64,000 nt of DNA from JAJZOM01 sp046703545 (GTDB lineage: Archaea; Thermoplasmatota; Thermoplasmata; Thermoplasmatales; Thermoplasmataceae), in the NCBI GenBank assembly GCA_046703545.1, contig JBJKSX010000013.1, positions 1-64,000 of the forward strand, read 5' to 3'. Shown in pieces: positions 42,968-52,013 of this stretch. The position numbers and the translations under genes were made by a program. The stretch's first letter is position 1, and every line of letters starts with the position of its first letter. The notes under the pieces were generated by a model that did not search any database, was not told where the DNA came from, and saw nothing but the letters and a program-made list of their open reading frames with translations.

Positions 42968-44359
42968 CTATCGGGAGAGCAATGCTAGCTTCATTACCTC
43001 CGGCAACTTCCCCATCATCTCTTTTATGTCGTACCAGTATGAATTCTGCGTGAAGGCAATGTCGCCAGCCCTCTTGCATATGAAGGACGAGAGGCAGGCC
43101 GCCTCGAACGGGTCCTCAACCCTGGCTGAGACCGCGGCCGTGATTCCTGCGAGCAGGTCTCCTGTTCCACCCATGGTCATTCTGGGATTGCCTCCCTCGG
43201 TGTACCTGATCCTCTTCCCGTCTGTAACCGTATCAGTGCTCCCCTTCAGGAGAACTGTGCATGAATTCTTGTCAGCAAATTCCAATGCATTCTGGGCACT
43301 GGGGTCTTCCCCCGAAATTTCCCTGAATTCTCCCCCGTGGGGGGTGATTATGATTCCTGCGCGGGGGCATTCCTTCCTCAATAACTTCAGCAGCTGCAGC
43401 CCTTCAGCATCCAGGATCAACTTTCCCCTGTAATCCTTGAGCGAGGAGACCACTTCGTCCAGATCCTGGTCCCTCCCAAGGCCTGGCCCGACGACAACTG
43501 CATCAGCCTTCCTTATTTCAGAAAGATTGTTCCTGTCGGCCTTTTTCACTATGAGATCCGGGCCGTATGAAGAGAGAACCGGCACTTTGTCCTCGGTGGT
43601 GTAGATCCTCACCAGGTCCGCTCCTGCCCTTGAGGCCCCTTTTCCACAGATGGCAGCGGATCCGTAATAAGTCCAGCCGGACACCAGGGCCACCGTGCCG
43701 TTCATCCCTTTGTGGGAGTCCCTGCCCGGAAGGCTGTAATAAGCGAAATTTCCGGGGCCGTTGTGGTTGAAAACCTTTTCGGGTAGCCCTATGTCCCTGA
43801 CAAGTATCTTGCCTGAATTATCAGCAGTCATGCCCTCCTTCACGTCGGTGAATGTCACTGTGACATTGGGCCTCACCGGCACTTCCCATCCCAATCCTGT
43901 TGGGACATCCACCGACACTATCTTCCTGCCGGAATTGTTCATTGTCTCAACAATATGCGGATATGGCTCTCTGGGTTTCCCTGTGATTCCCGAACCGAGC
44001 ATCGCATCAATTATTATGTCAGCTTTCCTGATTTCTGAGTCCAGTTCCCCTATCTCAACAACACTGCCCTTATAGGCCCTGGCAGCCCTCCTCGACTCAG
44101 AAGTCTTCATGTTGTCTATTCCCCCAATGACCGCAACCTTAACATCGTTGTGTTCAGAAAGGGCAGAGGCTGCAACAAGGCCGTCACCTCCATTGTTTCC
44201 ACGGCCGCAGATTACCAGTATCCTTTTCTCGGTTCCGTATTCATCCTCTGTTGCCCTGGCAACTTCAGTGCCGGCGCTGACCATAAGGGAGTAAAGGTCT
44301 CCGAAAAAGTACCAGTAGTTCCTGTCCGCCCTCTTCACCTCAGGGAAAGACATCACCAT
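42968..44359 (-). CDS. nnr: Bifunctional NAD(P)H-hydrate epimerase/dehydratase
   Basis: Repairs hydrated NAD(P)H. Residues 1 to about 200 are the YjeF N-type epimerase (CGRGNNGGDGLVAA; DAMLGSGITGKPREPY; SVDVPTGLGWE). The rest is the ADP- or ATP-dependent dehydratase of the YjeF C/ribokinase fold (VVVGPGLGRDQD; ITPHGGEF; TMGGTGDLLAGI). Both domains look intact. It starts with ATG at 44359, with AAGGA six bases upstream. The DNA glycosylase ogg2 lies 26 bases upstream, so they form a repair pair. Confidence 0.93.
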   Translation of the reverse strand: MVMSFPEVKRADRNYWYFFGDLYSLMVSAGTEVARATEDEYGTEKRILVICGRGNNGGDGLVAASALSEHNDVKVAVIGGIDNMKTSESRRAARAYKGSVVEIGELDSEIRKADIIIDAMLGSGITGKPREPYPHIVETMNNSGRKIVSVDVPTGLGWEVPVRPNVTVTFTDVKEGMTADNSGKILVRDIGLPEKVFNHNGPGNFAYYSLPGRDSHKGMNGTVALVSGWTYYGSAAICGKGASRAGADLVRIYTTEDKVPVLSSYGPDLIVKKADRNNLSEIRKADAVVVGPGLGRDQDLDEVVSSLKDYRGKLILDAEGLQLLKLLRKECPRAGIIITPHGGEFREISGEDPSAQNALEFADKNSCTVLLKGSTDTVTDGKRIRYTEGGNPRMTMGGTGDLLAGITAAVSARVEDPFEAACLSSFICKRAGDIAFTQNSYWYDIKEMMGKLPEVMKLALLSR

Positions 44360-44385
44360 GTTAGATCCTTTGTAATAACACGTTT

Positions 44386-45051
44386 TTATTTAATTAGCTT
44401 TCCAGTAGCAATTTTCCACATGTAGAGGTCCAGAATTCCTGGCTTCAGGCCCATTTCTGACGCGATCTCAAGAATCACTTCCTCATTCCTGAGATAATTC
44501 TTTCTTGAGGCCACGTTGACCGAAAGCTCCGGATTCTCTTTCCTGATCATCCTTACAATGTGCTTGTCCAGTATTGCAAAATCAAATACGCCCACGTTGC
44601 GCAGGAAATGTGAGGATTCCTTGTACCCCAGGCCCTTTATGTTTTCCACCAGGTACTCCCTGGCCTGGAAGGTGTCACTGGCATTGACAAGGCCAGGAAG
44701 TTCCTCCAGGATCCATCTTGAATCCACGATAAATTTGCTCCTGAGATTGTAGAACCTGTACTTGGCCGCCTTCAGTGCGTCCCTCAGTTCACCCTGTCCC
44801 ATGTGAAGGAAATTGTCCAGGCCGATCAATTCCTGCGTCCTGATGCCCATTTCGGCAGAAGTGTTGGCCGTAAGGAGGCAGAAGGAAAGCTCTCCGAATA
44901 AGTCCTCAGCAGTTGCTTTCCTGAATCTTGAAAATTCACGGGCCTTCTCATCTATGGCAATCGAGAATGGCGAGGCAGCTAGTTGACGGACCTTCTCCCT
45001 GATGGAGAGCACATCCTCTGTGCCGGTGATGATTGCCCTGCTGCCCTCCAT
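44386..45051 (-). CDS. 8-oxoguanine DNA glycosylase/lyase, archaeal Ogg2
   Basis: Removes 8-oxoguanine from DNA and nicks the abasic site. The 221 residues are the short HhH-GPD Ogg2 type. The helix-hairpin-helix NIKGLGYKESSHFLRNVG carries the catalytic Lys (K144), and the catalytic Asp is in AILDKHIVRM (D162). The C-terminal end is a lysine, as in MjaOgg. It is the first gene of the ogg2-nnr unit and lies divergent to the Ni-SOD operon, an oxidative-damage theme. Confidence 0.92.
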   Translation of the reverse strand: MEGSRAIITGTEDVLSIREKVRQLAASPFSIAIDEKAREFSRFRKATAEDLFGELSFCLLTANTSAEMGIRTQELIGLDNFLHMGQGELRDALKAAKYRFYNLRSKFIVDSRWILEELPGLVNASDTFQAREYLVENIKGLGYKESSHFLRNVGVFDFAILDKHIVRMIRKENPELSVNVASRKNYLRNEEVILEIASEMGLKPGILDLYMWKIATGKLIK

Positions 45052-45157
45052 GGACTCTGATTATCTGAAGTCTATAAAAGCATTGTTTGGTGCCCGATCC
45101 AGGCAGATGCATGAACCGGGTGAAAAATAGTGTTTTACGCAGAAAAACAACAATGTA

Positions 45158-45167
45158 TTTTTATAAT
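45158..45167 (+). promoter_or_regulatory. TATA box of the Ni-SOD gene
   Basis: TTTTTATAAT is centred 24 bases before the GTG at 45187, so the message is probably leaderless. Confidence 0.5.
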
Positions 45168-45186
45168 TGATGCCATTCTATAAACA

Positions 45187-45720
45187 GTGATAAGAGTGGA
45201 AAAAACCGACAAATTGGCAAAAATATTCGGAACAATAGATGACAAGGTTGGCTTCGACACCGCGGATGCTCACTGTGACTATCCGTGCGGTATCTATGAC
45301 CCACACCTTGCCCAGCTTTCGGCCCTTACAGTTGTAAGGATGGTTGATCTTCTCAAGACCATACCGAAGCCCAATGCAGACAAGGTTGAGGAAATGCTGG
45401 ATTACGCACACGATGTCGCCAGGGCAGTCGAGGTAAAGGAGAAGCATGCAGAACTCTGCAAACACGAGATAAGGATCATATGGGGAGACTACATCAAGCC
45501 TGACCACCTGAAGGCACACCCGGAACTCCATGAGATCGTGTTCAACATCATGAAGTTCGGTGGAAAGTCCAAGCAGGAACCCGACAGGGAAGCTGCAATG
45601 AAGCTCTTGAACGAGGTCAACAAGTTCTCAGAGATATTCTGGGAGACAAAGGGCATCAAGACAAAGAGAGCAAAAGCACCATACGATCCTCACGAAGAAG
45701 TTGTTTACCCACAGCTCTGA
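45187..45720 (+). CDS. sodN: Nickel superoxide dismutase precursor
   Basis: Converts superoxide to peroxide and oxygen with a single Ni. The nickel hook HCDYPCGIY (29-37) matches the HCxxPCGxY pattern; the ligands are His (residue 29, after cleavage the N-terminus), C30 and C34. The rest is a four-helix bundle (about 40-165), consistent with the family. The 28-residue leader before the hook must be removed for activity, as in bacteria, and a SodX-like protease is encoded next. Mature length is 149, longer than the 117 of Streptomyces. It starts with GTG at 45187; GTG at 45196 is an alternative. An archaeal Ni-SOD is uncommon. Confidence 0.9.
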   Translation: MIRVEKTDKLAKIFGTIDDKVGFDTADAHCDYPCGIYDPHLAQLSALTVVRMVDLLKTIPKPNADKVEEMLDYAHDVARAVEVKEKHAELCKHEIRIIWGDYIKPDHLKAHPELHEIVFNIMKFGGKSKQEPDREAAMKLLNEVNKFSEIFWETKGIKTKRAKAPYDPHEEVVYPQL

Positions 45721-45721
45721 A

Positions 45722-46042
45722 GTGTGGAAACCATTATCTTTTTTTAAGATCAGTGGAAACAGCATGGTTCCCTACGCAAGAGACGGGGACTATGCCGTGG
45801 CCACCCGAATTTTTTTCAGGATCAGGGAAGGAGATGTGCTGGTGTTCAGAAGCCCATCTGATGGAACTGTTCTTATCAAGCGCGTGAAAAGGCTGGACGC
45901 TTCAGAGGAAGGCCCTGAATTCTTCATGGAAGGGGACAACAGGATGAGAAGCACCGACAGCAACAGGTTTGGCGCAGTGAAGAAAGAGGCAATTATTGGA
46001 AAAGTCATCCATATAGCCAGAAGAGGCAGAAGCCTGCGTTGA
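45722..46042 (+). CDS. sodX: SodX-like Ni-SOD maturation peptidase (S26 type)
   Basis: A small (106-residue) S26-type peptidase with the serine-lysine pair typical of signal peptidase I: S14 in ISGNSMVPYARDGD and K53 in VLIKRVKRL, followed by the family's EGDNRMRSTDSNRFG (GDN...S.DSR.fG). It has no clear membrane helix. It begins one base after the sodN stop (a TTG at 45701 is the alternative start), so they are co-transcribed. In bacteria SodX cleaves the leader of SodN, and this arrangement fits the same job. The substrate match is inferred from position. Confidence 0.85.
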   Translation: MWKPLSFFKISGNSMVPYARDGDYAVATRIFFRIREGDVLVFRSPSDGTVLIKRVKRLDASEEGPEFFMEGDNRMRSTDSNRFGAVKKEAIIGKVIHIARRGRSLR

Positions 46043-46080
46043 TTCACGCCAATTTAATGGGGGTCTGATTCCCGGATGAA

Positions 46081-47148
46081 TCAGCTGCCCACATTTTCCG
46101 AGCTTTCCTCAATGCCCTTGTACCTGTAGTATGCCATTGAAGCCAACCAGGTTATGGCAAATAGGGCAACGATGAATACCCCGATCTCGGAAAAATTCAG
46201 GCCGAGGACCCAGGACCAGAAAGGCCCGGTTGGCTTCAGCTCCATGGAGAAGACCTGGAGCATCTCCACAGTCCCTATGGCAAGTGCCACCATGACGGAT
46301 ATGACCGTCAGGGTGAGGTTGTAGTAGATCTTCCGTATTGGCCTCATGAAAGCCCACCCATAAGCCCTTCTCATGGCCACGCCGTCGGTGGTGTCCAGAA
46401 GGACCATGCCGCACATGAACATGAAGGGCAGGACCAGGATCATCCAGAGAGGTATCTGGCCGGTAATTCCGGCACCCACACTGATGGCGATCAGGGCCAC
46501 CTCGCTGGCGGTGTCGAAACCGAGGCCGAAAAGAACCCCGACCGGATAGATCTGCCAGGACTTGTTGACGATACGGAACAGAGGGTGGAAATATCTGTTG
46601 AGAAAGCCGCGCTTGTTGAGGAGCGCTTCAAGTTCCACCGCCCCTTTCTTCCTGGTCCTCATGTCCCTGTAGACCCCATAGATGCTGATGGCGATGGCCA
46701 GATTCATCAGGCCGATCAGCCAGAGAAATGTTCCTGAAACCACCGTGCCTATTAATGCGCCGTCGCTCTGCAAGGCCGGGATCATTCCTTTCACAGCCCT
46801 GGTGAAGAATATAAGTGCAACAATTAGCCCCACAACAATGGTTGAGTGGCCAAGAGAGAACCATGTTCCCACAAACGTGGAATCCTTGCCCTCCTGCATG
46901 AGTTTTCGCGTCACGTTGTCTATGGCAGCTATGTGGTCTACATCCAGCGCGTGGCGCAGCCCGAGAATGTAGGCAATGGTGCTGAGGCCGGCAAGGTTCA
47001 CTGAAATTCCCCCTATAATGGCGGAGGCGGTGAATCCAATGCCGGTCAGGGCCAGGATCACAGAGTACAGGATGATGACTCTGGCCCTGTCCCTTCTCGA
47101 GAATTTGCTTGAATCTTCGACCATGCTGGCATCCTGTGCTTCAGACAT
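46081..47148 (-). CDS. NiCoT nickel/cobalt importer
   Basis: A 355-residue permease of the NicO/HoxN (NiCoT) family. The signature RHALDVDHIAAIDN (65-78) in the second membrane segment is the RHAxDADHI metal-filter motif. LGFDTASEVAL follows near residue 205. There are eight hydrophobic segments. The frame extends to 47181, but the element TTTAATATCG (47181-47190) overlaps that codon; the ATG at 47148 fits better. It points toward the Ni-SOD operon, with a 38-base gap between 3' ends, and presumably supplies its metal. Confidence 0.92.
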   Translation of the reverse strand: MSEAQDASMVEDSSKFSRRDRARVIILYSVILALTGIGFTASAIIGGISVNLAGLSTIAYILGLRHALDVDHIAAIDNVTRKLMQEGKDSTFVGTWFSLGHSTIVVGLIVALIFFTRAVKGMIPALQSDGALIGTVVSGTFLWLIGLMNLAIAISIYGVYRDMRTRKKGAVELEALLNKRGFLNRYFHPLFRIVNKSWQIYPVGVLFGLGFDTASEVALIAISVGAGITGQIPLWMILVLPFMFMCGMVLLDTTDGVAMRRAYGWAFMRPIRKIYYNLTLTVISVMVALAIGTVEMLQVFSMELKPTGPFWSWVLGLNFSEIGVFIVALFAITWLASMAYYRYKGIEESSENVGS

Positions 47149-47180
47149 TGTAAATTCGCTACTCCACTCGTATTTTCCCA

Positions 47181-47190
47181 CGATATTAAA
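47181..47190 (-). promoter_or_regulatory. TATA-like element of the NiCoT gene
   Basis: On the minus strand it reads TTTAATATCG and lies 33-42 bases before the ATG at 47148. It rules out the upstream GTG at 47181, which falls within it. Confidence 0.4.
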
Positions 47191-47273
47191 GAATTCAGGT
47201 CAACAGGGAACTGATAATTTGCGCCAGCACGACAGAACAATATGGGGGCTTTCCAGGTTCAAAAAAATAAGGT

Positions 47274-47480
47274 TCAGGAAGGGTCAAAATTGTCAAGCGG
47301 CTCCACATTGGAACCTGCAGAGGTGAATCTGACCACCTTGAAGCGTATCCTGGTAATCCAGTCCTCAAGCGTCTCGTCGTCCAGTGTCCTGGTCCTTACG
47401 ATCTCTCTTGAGCAACTTGAACAATACATTCCACTGTATATCAAAAACCCGCAAATTATACAGTGGTGCTTGATTGCCAT
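47274..47480 (-). CDS. Small zinc-ribbon-like protein
   Basis: A 68-residue protein with two CxxC pairs near its start (CIICGFLIYSGMYCSSC), the pattern of a treble-clef or zinc ribbon, then a charged helix (DDETLEDWITRIRF). The longer frame to 47537 has no coding character upstream. The TATA-like GTTTTAAACA (about 47499-47508) lies about 25 bases before the ATG at 47480. I do not recognise the family; a nucleic acid or protein adapter role is possible. Confidence 0.6.
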   Translation of the reverse strand: MAIKHHCIICGFLIYSGMYCSSCSREIVRTRTLDDETLEDWITRIRFKVVRFTSAGSNVEPLDNFDPS

Positions 47481-47540
47481 TGTCCATGTGAGTGATGTTT
47501 GTTTAAAACACTTTGCAGACCTGTATGTATGATACAAAAA

Positions 47541-47598
47541 GTTTTAAGAACCCTAAAACAGGGCTTTTTAAAAGAGTTAATAAATGGGGTGAGCACCC
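47541..47598 (-). promoter_or_regulatory. Two inverted repeats between the zinc ribbon and GPN genes
   Basis: The first pairs TTTTAAGAACCCT with AGGGCTTTTTAAAA (47543-47574). The second is GGGTG-AG-CACCC (47587-47598) followed by a run of T on the plus strand. They lie after the end of the pyrG-polC-GPN operon and before the zinc ribbon gene, so they may form a terminator for the operon or an operator for the small gene. Confidence 0.4.
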
Positions 47599-47629
47599 TA
47601 TTTTTTAACATATATGAAATATTTATCCA

Positions 47630-48409
47630 TCAATCGTCGCGGTACATCGTGTCTGTATCTGATCCACCGGTGAAGAACAGGGACATCTCGGAATATATGT
47701 CCTCAAAGCCGTTGAAATCCTTTGATGAAATGGGGTAAATCCTGCTCAGCATCCTGCTATCCTGGAAGGCCTGCAGTACCGAGGAGAAGTAGTCTTTCAC
47801 CATTTCCTGCTTCTCGTCCAGGAAGGCGTCATAGAGTATGTCTGGAGACTGTTCCCATCTCTCGATGTTTTCCAGGTCCTCGTGGCTGATCAGGTCGGTC
47901 TTGTTGAGGACGAAGAGCATTGGTTTGAAGAATCTTGACATGACCGAGCCATAGAGCATCTTCTGCGATATGTATCCGGAAGGCGATGAGGCAAGGACCG
48001 CATCTGTGACAAATGCCACCATGGCCTTCCCCTGCGACAGCTTGTCCACCAGCAGGGGGCTTCCAGGCCTGAAGCTGAACAGTTCAATCTGGCCAGGCGT
48101 GTCAAAGATGACGTAATAGTCCTCCAGCTGCTTCAGGGTTTCCTCAATGGAATCCGTATTCTCCAGAATGAGGTCTGAGGCCACCACCTGGGCGCCATTG
48201 GGCCCCAGGTTGAACTCAGACATGATCTGGCTCAGGGAGAGTGTTTCCCTGATGTCTATGTCCGGCTCATATGGTGTGAACTCAGCCCCAGGGTCCAGGT
48301 TGACTATTGCGGCATTGTAGTCGTTCGAGACAAGCCAATCCTTAAGGGCTCCGCAGAACGTGGATTTTCCAGTTCCCGCTGGTCCTGTAACAAATATTGC
48401 ACCAATCAA
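47630..48409 (-). CDS. GPN-loop GTPase
   Basis: A 259-residue P-loop GTPase with the G1 motif GPAGTGKST (9-17), the switch-like NLDPGAEFTPYEPDID, the family GPNGA loop (LGPNGAQ, about 70), DTPGQIE and the guanine-binding NKTD. GPN proteins form dimers; eukaryotic relatives assist RNA polymerase II assembly. It starts with TTG at 48409 inside the PolD gene's last codon (TTGA overlap), the last of the four-gene operon. Confidence 0.92.
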   Translation of the reverse strand: MIGAIFVTGPAGTGKSTFCGALKDWLVSNDYNAAIVNLDPGAEFTPYEPDIDIRETLSLSQIMSEFNLGPNGAQVVASDLILENTDSIEETLKQLEDYYVIFDTPGQIELFSFRPGSPLLVDKLSQGKAMVAFVTDAVLASSPSGYISQKMLYGSVMSRFFKPMLFVLNKTDLISHEDLENIERWEQSPDILYDAFLDEKQEMVKDYFSSVLQAFQDSRMLSRIYPISSKDFNGFEDIYSEMSLFFTGGSDTDTMYRDD

Positions 48410-51400
48410 TCCGTCTCACCTTCCATGAATCTTTCCAGAGAATTGTCCGGCTGTTCCTCGTCGAATACAAAGGTCCCCTTTATGGTTCTCACGAGGTTGT
48501 CTATCCTTGTGTCAAGGTACCAGGGAAGTTCGAATTCCTCTGAAATTTTGACTGTTTCATTCATGTATTTTATGACACTCCCCTTGTGTATTGTGAGGGA
48601 CAGCTTTTCCTTTCCGCACCTGTAACATTTCCCGGAAAGGGGCACACGCCTGTATTTTGTATTGCATTTGGTGCACCTGAATTCCTGGGAGAAGAATTTC
48701 CTGAAGTTCCCATACATATCAGGAAGGAAATGCGAATTGAGCACCCTGGAAGCCACGTCATCTGCGTCCACTGCCCTGATCCTCCTTGCGAGCGAAAGCT
48801 GCCTTTCTATCTTCTCTTCCATGGAGTCTATTGTCTTGTAGGAGCAAACCTTCACTCCGCTGCCTATGTCAATGGTGCCGGTGCTGTATCCCGAATTCAG
48901 TATGGTGCCGGTCTTTTTCAGGCGGACGCCCATGGTCATCATAAGTTCCTCTATTTCTGATGGTGCCCTTCCCTGGGAGGCTGCCTCATAGAACTCCAGC
49001 GGATAGTCATTGAGGGTGTCCACATTCATGGCTTCCTTGTCAACCTCGTCAGGATTCAGCTGCACGGTCAGGACTAGAGGCGCATCCATGAGGCCTCCCC
49101 TTGTGGATGGCAGGTACTCTTTCGAGAAATTCACAAGGCCGTCAATGAGGAGCATAATGCTGTCCTCGTCTCCGTCACAGTTTCGCCTCTTGGCAGCGTG
49201 GAAGAATGGGTGTGCGTAACATCCGCTCACGTCGGAGAAACCGATCACCCTTCCCAGAATGCCACCGGATGTGTGGGGTGCGAGTCCAATGACCAGTTGG
49301 CCTATGAGGTCCTCGTGTGTCCTGCACATGTAGAAGGGAGGCATGTTGTAGTAGTTCGTGAGCAGGTTGTCAATGTACTGGGTCACCCTGAGGAGGTAAT
49401 CTGCAGCCCCCAGAGGGATGATTATGTCCTGGGGAAGGATCTCATTCATGTCCTGGTCCGGGTACCCAAGCTCAACAAGCTTCTCCCTGGTTATGCCTAT
49501 CTCCTCGGCCCTGAAGTGCGTGATGGGTATATCCGACATGTCGTACCTGCAGGTCCCGTCCTTGTTTGTTGAAACGTCATTCAGTGCCCTCAGGAGCCCT
49601 TTCTCGAGGGGTTCTGGAACCCTGTCCTTGCCCATGAGCTTCTTTACGCCCTTGATTTCCAGCTTCTCCGGTATTTCCATGCCAAGCCTGTCCACAGCAT
49701 TGTCAAAAAGCTGCCTGAAGTTGACCTTGATCTTTCTGGGGCCTGTGGCCTTGGCTGTCGAGGAGCCGCACTCAGGGCAGGTGGGAGCTGGGGTTTCCAT
49801 TCCGCATGCACCGCAGCGCCTGATGCTGACCTCGATCTCCAGGCCGGATGCGGTACCCTTGTATGAATTCCGCAGGGACCTCCTTGCATCGCCTGTGCCC
49901 TCTATGGGAAACAGGACGTGGACTTTTGGCTTCATCTTCCTGTCCCCAGCCTTTTCGGGCCTGCCAAGCCTTGCTCCAACCCTGGTTGGTGATCTTGGCC
50001 TTATGTCAATGCCTGAAAGGGCAGAAACCAGGGAAACCGGATCTGTTGCCGAAGAATCAACGTCCAGGGCTGTCACAACATCTTCCGAAACATCAAGGCC
50101 CAGGCTCACGATGAGTGGATAATATTCCTGCAGCACCGTAGTGCTGCCGTTTTTCACATATGGGATTCCAAGCTTCACAAGTTTCCCTGGCACAGAATCA
50201 TCATTTATGTGCAGCTCTCCACCGGAAAGGGTGGCTGCACTGAGCCGCTTCCTGAGATCCATGATCTCATCCACGGAAAGGTCGTGCCAGAAGTAATCAT
50301 ATTTCGGGTAAAGGGGGATTCCGTATTCACGGGACATCTCCACGGCCTCGAACTGGTCAGGCGTTCTCCCGCCCAGCTTCTCCTTCAGCTCTGGCCCAAG
50401 ATAGAGCTTCCACCAGTCGTAATTGAATGACCCCGGGACAAGCACATGGTTGTTTTCCAGAAAGTCACCGTATGCAATGAGTATCTCGCCCAGATCCGTG
50501 ATCTGCTCTATTTCATCCAGAAGTTCAGCCGCTTGCTCTGGGGATTCCACCCTGACATGGCTGCCGTTCTTGAGAAGCAGCATGGGCCCGTCCACCATCT
50601 CACTGGGGGTCATGGCAGCGGCCTTGCCAGGCAGCTCAACCTTGATCTGGGATCCGGTTGCAATGAACCTGTCAAGCGCGATCATGGAAGCTGGGTTCAT
50701 GGAAGCAGCAGCAAGTCCGGAAACTCTCGACCTGCCATACCTGAGCCTGAACCCGCCAGGCCTGTTTGGATGCCCGAAAACCGGTCTCCCTGCAACAATA
50801 TCAGTGAGGAACTTCTCTGACTTTTTTGGTGCTGGCTTGGCAACCTCCTCTCCAGCCTGCTTCTCATCCTTCTTTCCCAGGAATTCCCATTCATTGAGGC
50901 CCAGTTTCTGGGTATGCTTGAGCACCTTCTTGGATTTCTGGATTAAACCCTCGCAAAGCACAAGGCACATTCCTCCCCTGATGCGGTTGGTGCTCACGCG
51001 CTCCATGTCCCTGTGCCCGGAGACTTCCTCAACCTCGCTTCCTTCCCCGTCTATGCATACCGGGGAATTGAGAATGACCCTCCTGACCTCATCGGGTGAA
51101 GGCAGGTACTGCAGATGCTTTATCCTGTTGTACGCCTGGACTTCCTCAATATACCTCTCCACTTCATCGTCCGTGGGCTTGAAACCGCCTATGCCCAGGT
51201 CCCTCCTCACCACATCGGCAATGAGGACACTCAGTGCCTGTGCGGTTCCTCCCGCACCCCTTATTGGGCCGGAATAAACAACTGAAACATAATTTGAGCC
51301 GTCCCTGTTGGCGCCTATGGAGACGTCCGCTATCCCCTCAAGCGGGGCAACAAGTATCCCCTCTGTGAGAATGGCAAGTCCGACCCTTACTGCCTTGTCC

Positions 51401-51690
51401 ACCGCCTTTTCGTTGCCTTCGCTCCTGTACATCTGGGCAACCTTCCTGGAGATCTCGATGGATATTTCCTCCCTTGTCTTCTCCTTTGCAAGCTTCCTGA
51501 TGTCGTCGGCGATGCCCCTTATGTCAATGAGTTCCTCAATCCTGTCAGCCATGTCTGATGCCAGTGGAATCTCTACGGTATCCACCACATCCATGCCCCT
51601 CGCCCTTATGCTCTTGGCAAGCTCATAGTCCTTCGTGACCTGGGACCATAGAAAATCAGTATATTCCTTCAGGTTTGTGAAAGCTTTCAT
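48406..51690 (-). CDS. polC: DNA polymerase D large subunit (DP2)
   Basis: The catalytic subunit of the euryarchaeal replicase PolD. The 1094 residues include the N-terminal domain, a zinc motif CGACGMETPAPTCPECG (about 633-650), the catalytic acid cluster RRNCDGDED (N-x-D-x-D), and a C-terminal zinc motif CTKCNTKYRRVP...CYRCG. There is no intein, although DP2 often has one. The DP1 small subunit is not in the window. It overlaps the upstream small gene by four bases (ATGA) and the GPN gene by four (TTGA), so all are translated from one message. Confidence 0.95.
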   Translation of the reverse strand: MKAFTNLKEYTDFLWSQVTKDYELAKSIRARGMDVVDTVEIPLASDMADRIEELIDIRGIADDIRKLAKEKTREEISIEISRKVAQMYRSEGNEKAVDKAVRVGLAILTEGILVAPLEGIADVSIGANRDGSNYVSVVYSGPIRGAGGTAQALSVLIADVVRRDLGIGGFKPTDDEVERYIEEVQAYNRIKHLQYLPSPDEVRRVILNSPVCIDGEGSEVEEVSGHRDMERVSTNRIRGGMCLVLCEGLIQKSKKVLKHTQKLGLNEWEFLGKKDEKQAGEEVAKPAPKKSEKFLTDIVAGRPVFGHPNRPGGFRLRYGRSRVSGLAAASMNPASMIALDRFIATGSQIKVELPGKAAAMTPSEMVDGPMLLLKNGSHVRVESPEQAAELLDEIEQITDLGEILIAYGDFLENNHVLVPGSFNYDWWKLYLGPELKEKLGGRTPDQFEAVEMSREYGIPLYPKYDYFWHDLSVDEIMDLRKRLSAATLSGGELHINDDSVPGKLVKLGIPYVKNGSTTVLQEYYPLIVSLGLDVSEDVVTALDVDSSATDPVSLVSALSGIDIRPRSPTRVGARLGRPEKAGDRKMKPKVHVLFPIEGTGDARRSLRNSYKGTASGLEIEVSIRRCGACGMETPAPTCPECGSSTAKATGPRKIKVNFRQLFDNAVDRLGMEIPEKLEIKGVKKLMGKDRVPEPLEKGLLRALNDVSTNKDGTCRYDMSDIPITHFRAEEIGITREKLVELGYPDQDMNEILPQDIIIPLGAADYLLRVTQYIDNLLTNYYNMPPFYMCRTHEDLIGQLVIGLAPHTSGGILGRVIGFSDVSGCYAHPFFHAAKRRNCDGDEDSIMLLIDGLVNFSKEYLPSTRGGLMDAPLVLTVQLNPDEVDKEAMNVDTLNDYPLEFYEAASQGRAPSEIEELMMTMGVRLKKTGTILNSGYSTGTIDIGSGVKVCSYKTIDSMEEKIERQLSLARRIRAVDADDVASRVLNSHFLPDMYGNFRKFFSQEFRCTKCNTKYRRVPLSGKCYRCGKEKLSLTIHKGSVIKYMNETVKISEEFELPWYLDTRIDNLVRTIKGTFVFDEEQPDNSLERFMEGETD

Positions 51691-52013
51691 GAGAGCAACT
51701 CTGAGAACAACAGCTTATCCATGAAAGAGGATTTAATCTTTATCCGCCCCTTTGAGTATGACTCAAGGGGGTTCACTTCCTTTGAGAGTATCTTTTCCAG
51801 TTCGTCCTCAGTGGTGAATATATTTATGTCGGGAACCTGCCCACTGTATTCCACTGTTTCCAGAATGCCATTTATGAGGTGGAAGAGGGTTTTGTTTTCT
51901 CCTGTGTCAAGGAGAAAATAACGTTCCATGGAAAGCAGCTTGCCATGGGTCTGGGCGGCTTCCTTCAGCTTTTCATTGATCTTGAGGAGCAGTTTCGCGG
52001 CTACACCGTTCAA
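51687..52013 (-). CDS. SCP2-like small protein in the replication operon
   Basis: A 108-residue protein between pyrG and polC. The C-terminal half (FTTEDELEKILSKEVNP, then GRIKIKSSFMDKLLFSELL) has the pattern of the SCP2 sterol/lipid-binding domain, in which a final helix covers the cavity. It is shorter than a full SCP2 (about 110-120), so I call the family with care. It starts with TTG and overlaps its neighbours by four bases on both sides. It has no DNA-binding motif; why it sits beside the replicase is unknown. Confidence 0.6.
   Translation of the reverse strand: MNGVAAKLLLKINEKLKEAAQTHGKLLSMERYFLLDTGENKTLFHLINGILETVEYSGQVPDINIFTTEDELEKILSKEVNPLESYSKGRIKIKSSFMDKLLFSELLS

Noticed and set aside
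48406..51690. Intein in the PolD large subunit
   Set aside because: The protein length is normal and no splice-junction or homing-endonuclease motifs are visible.
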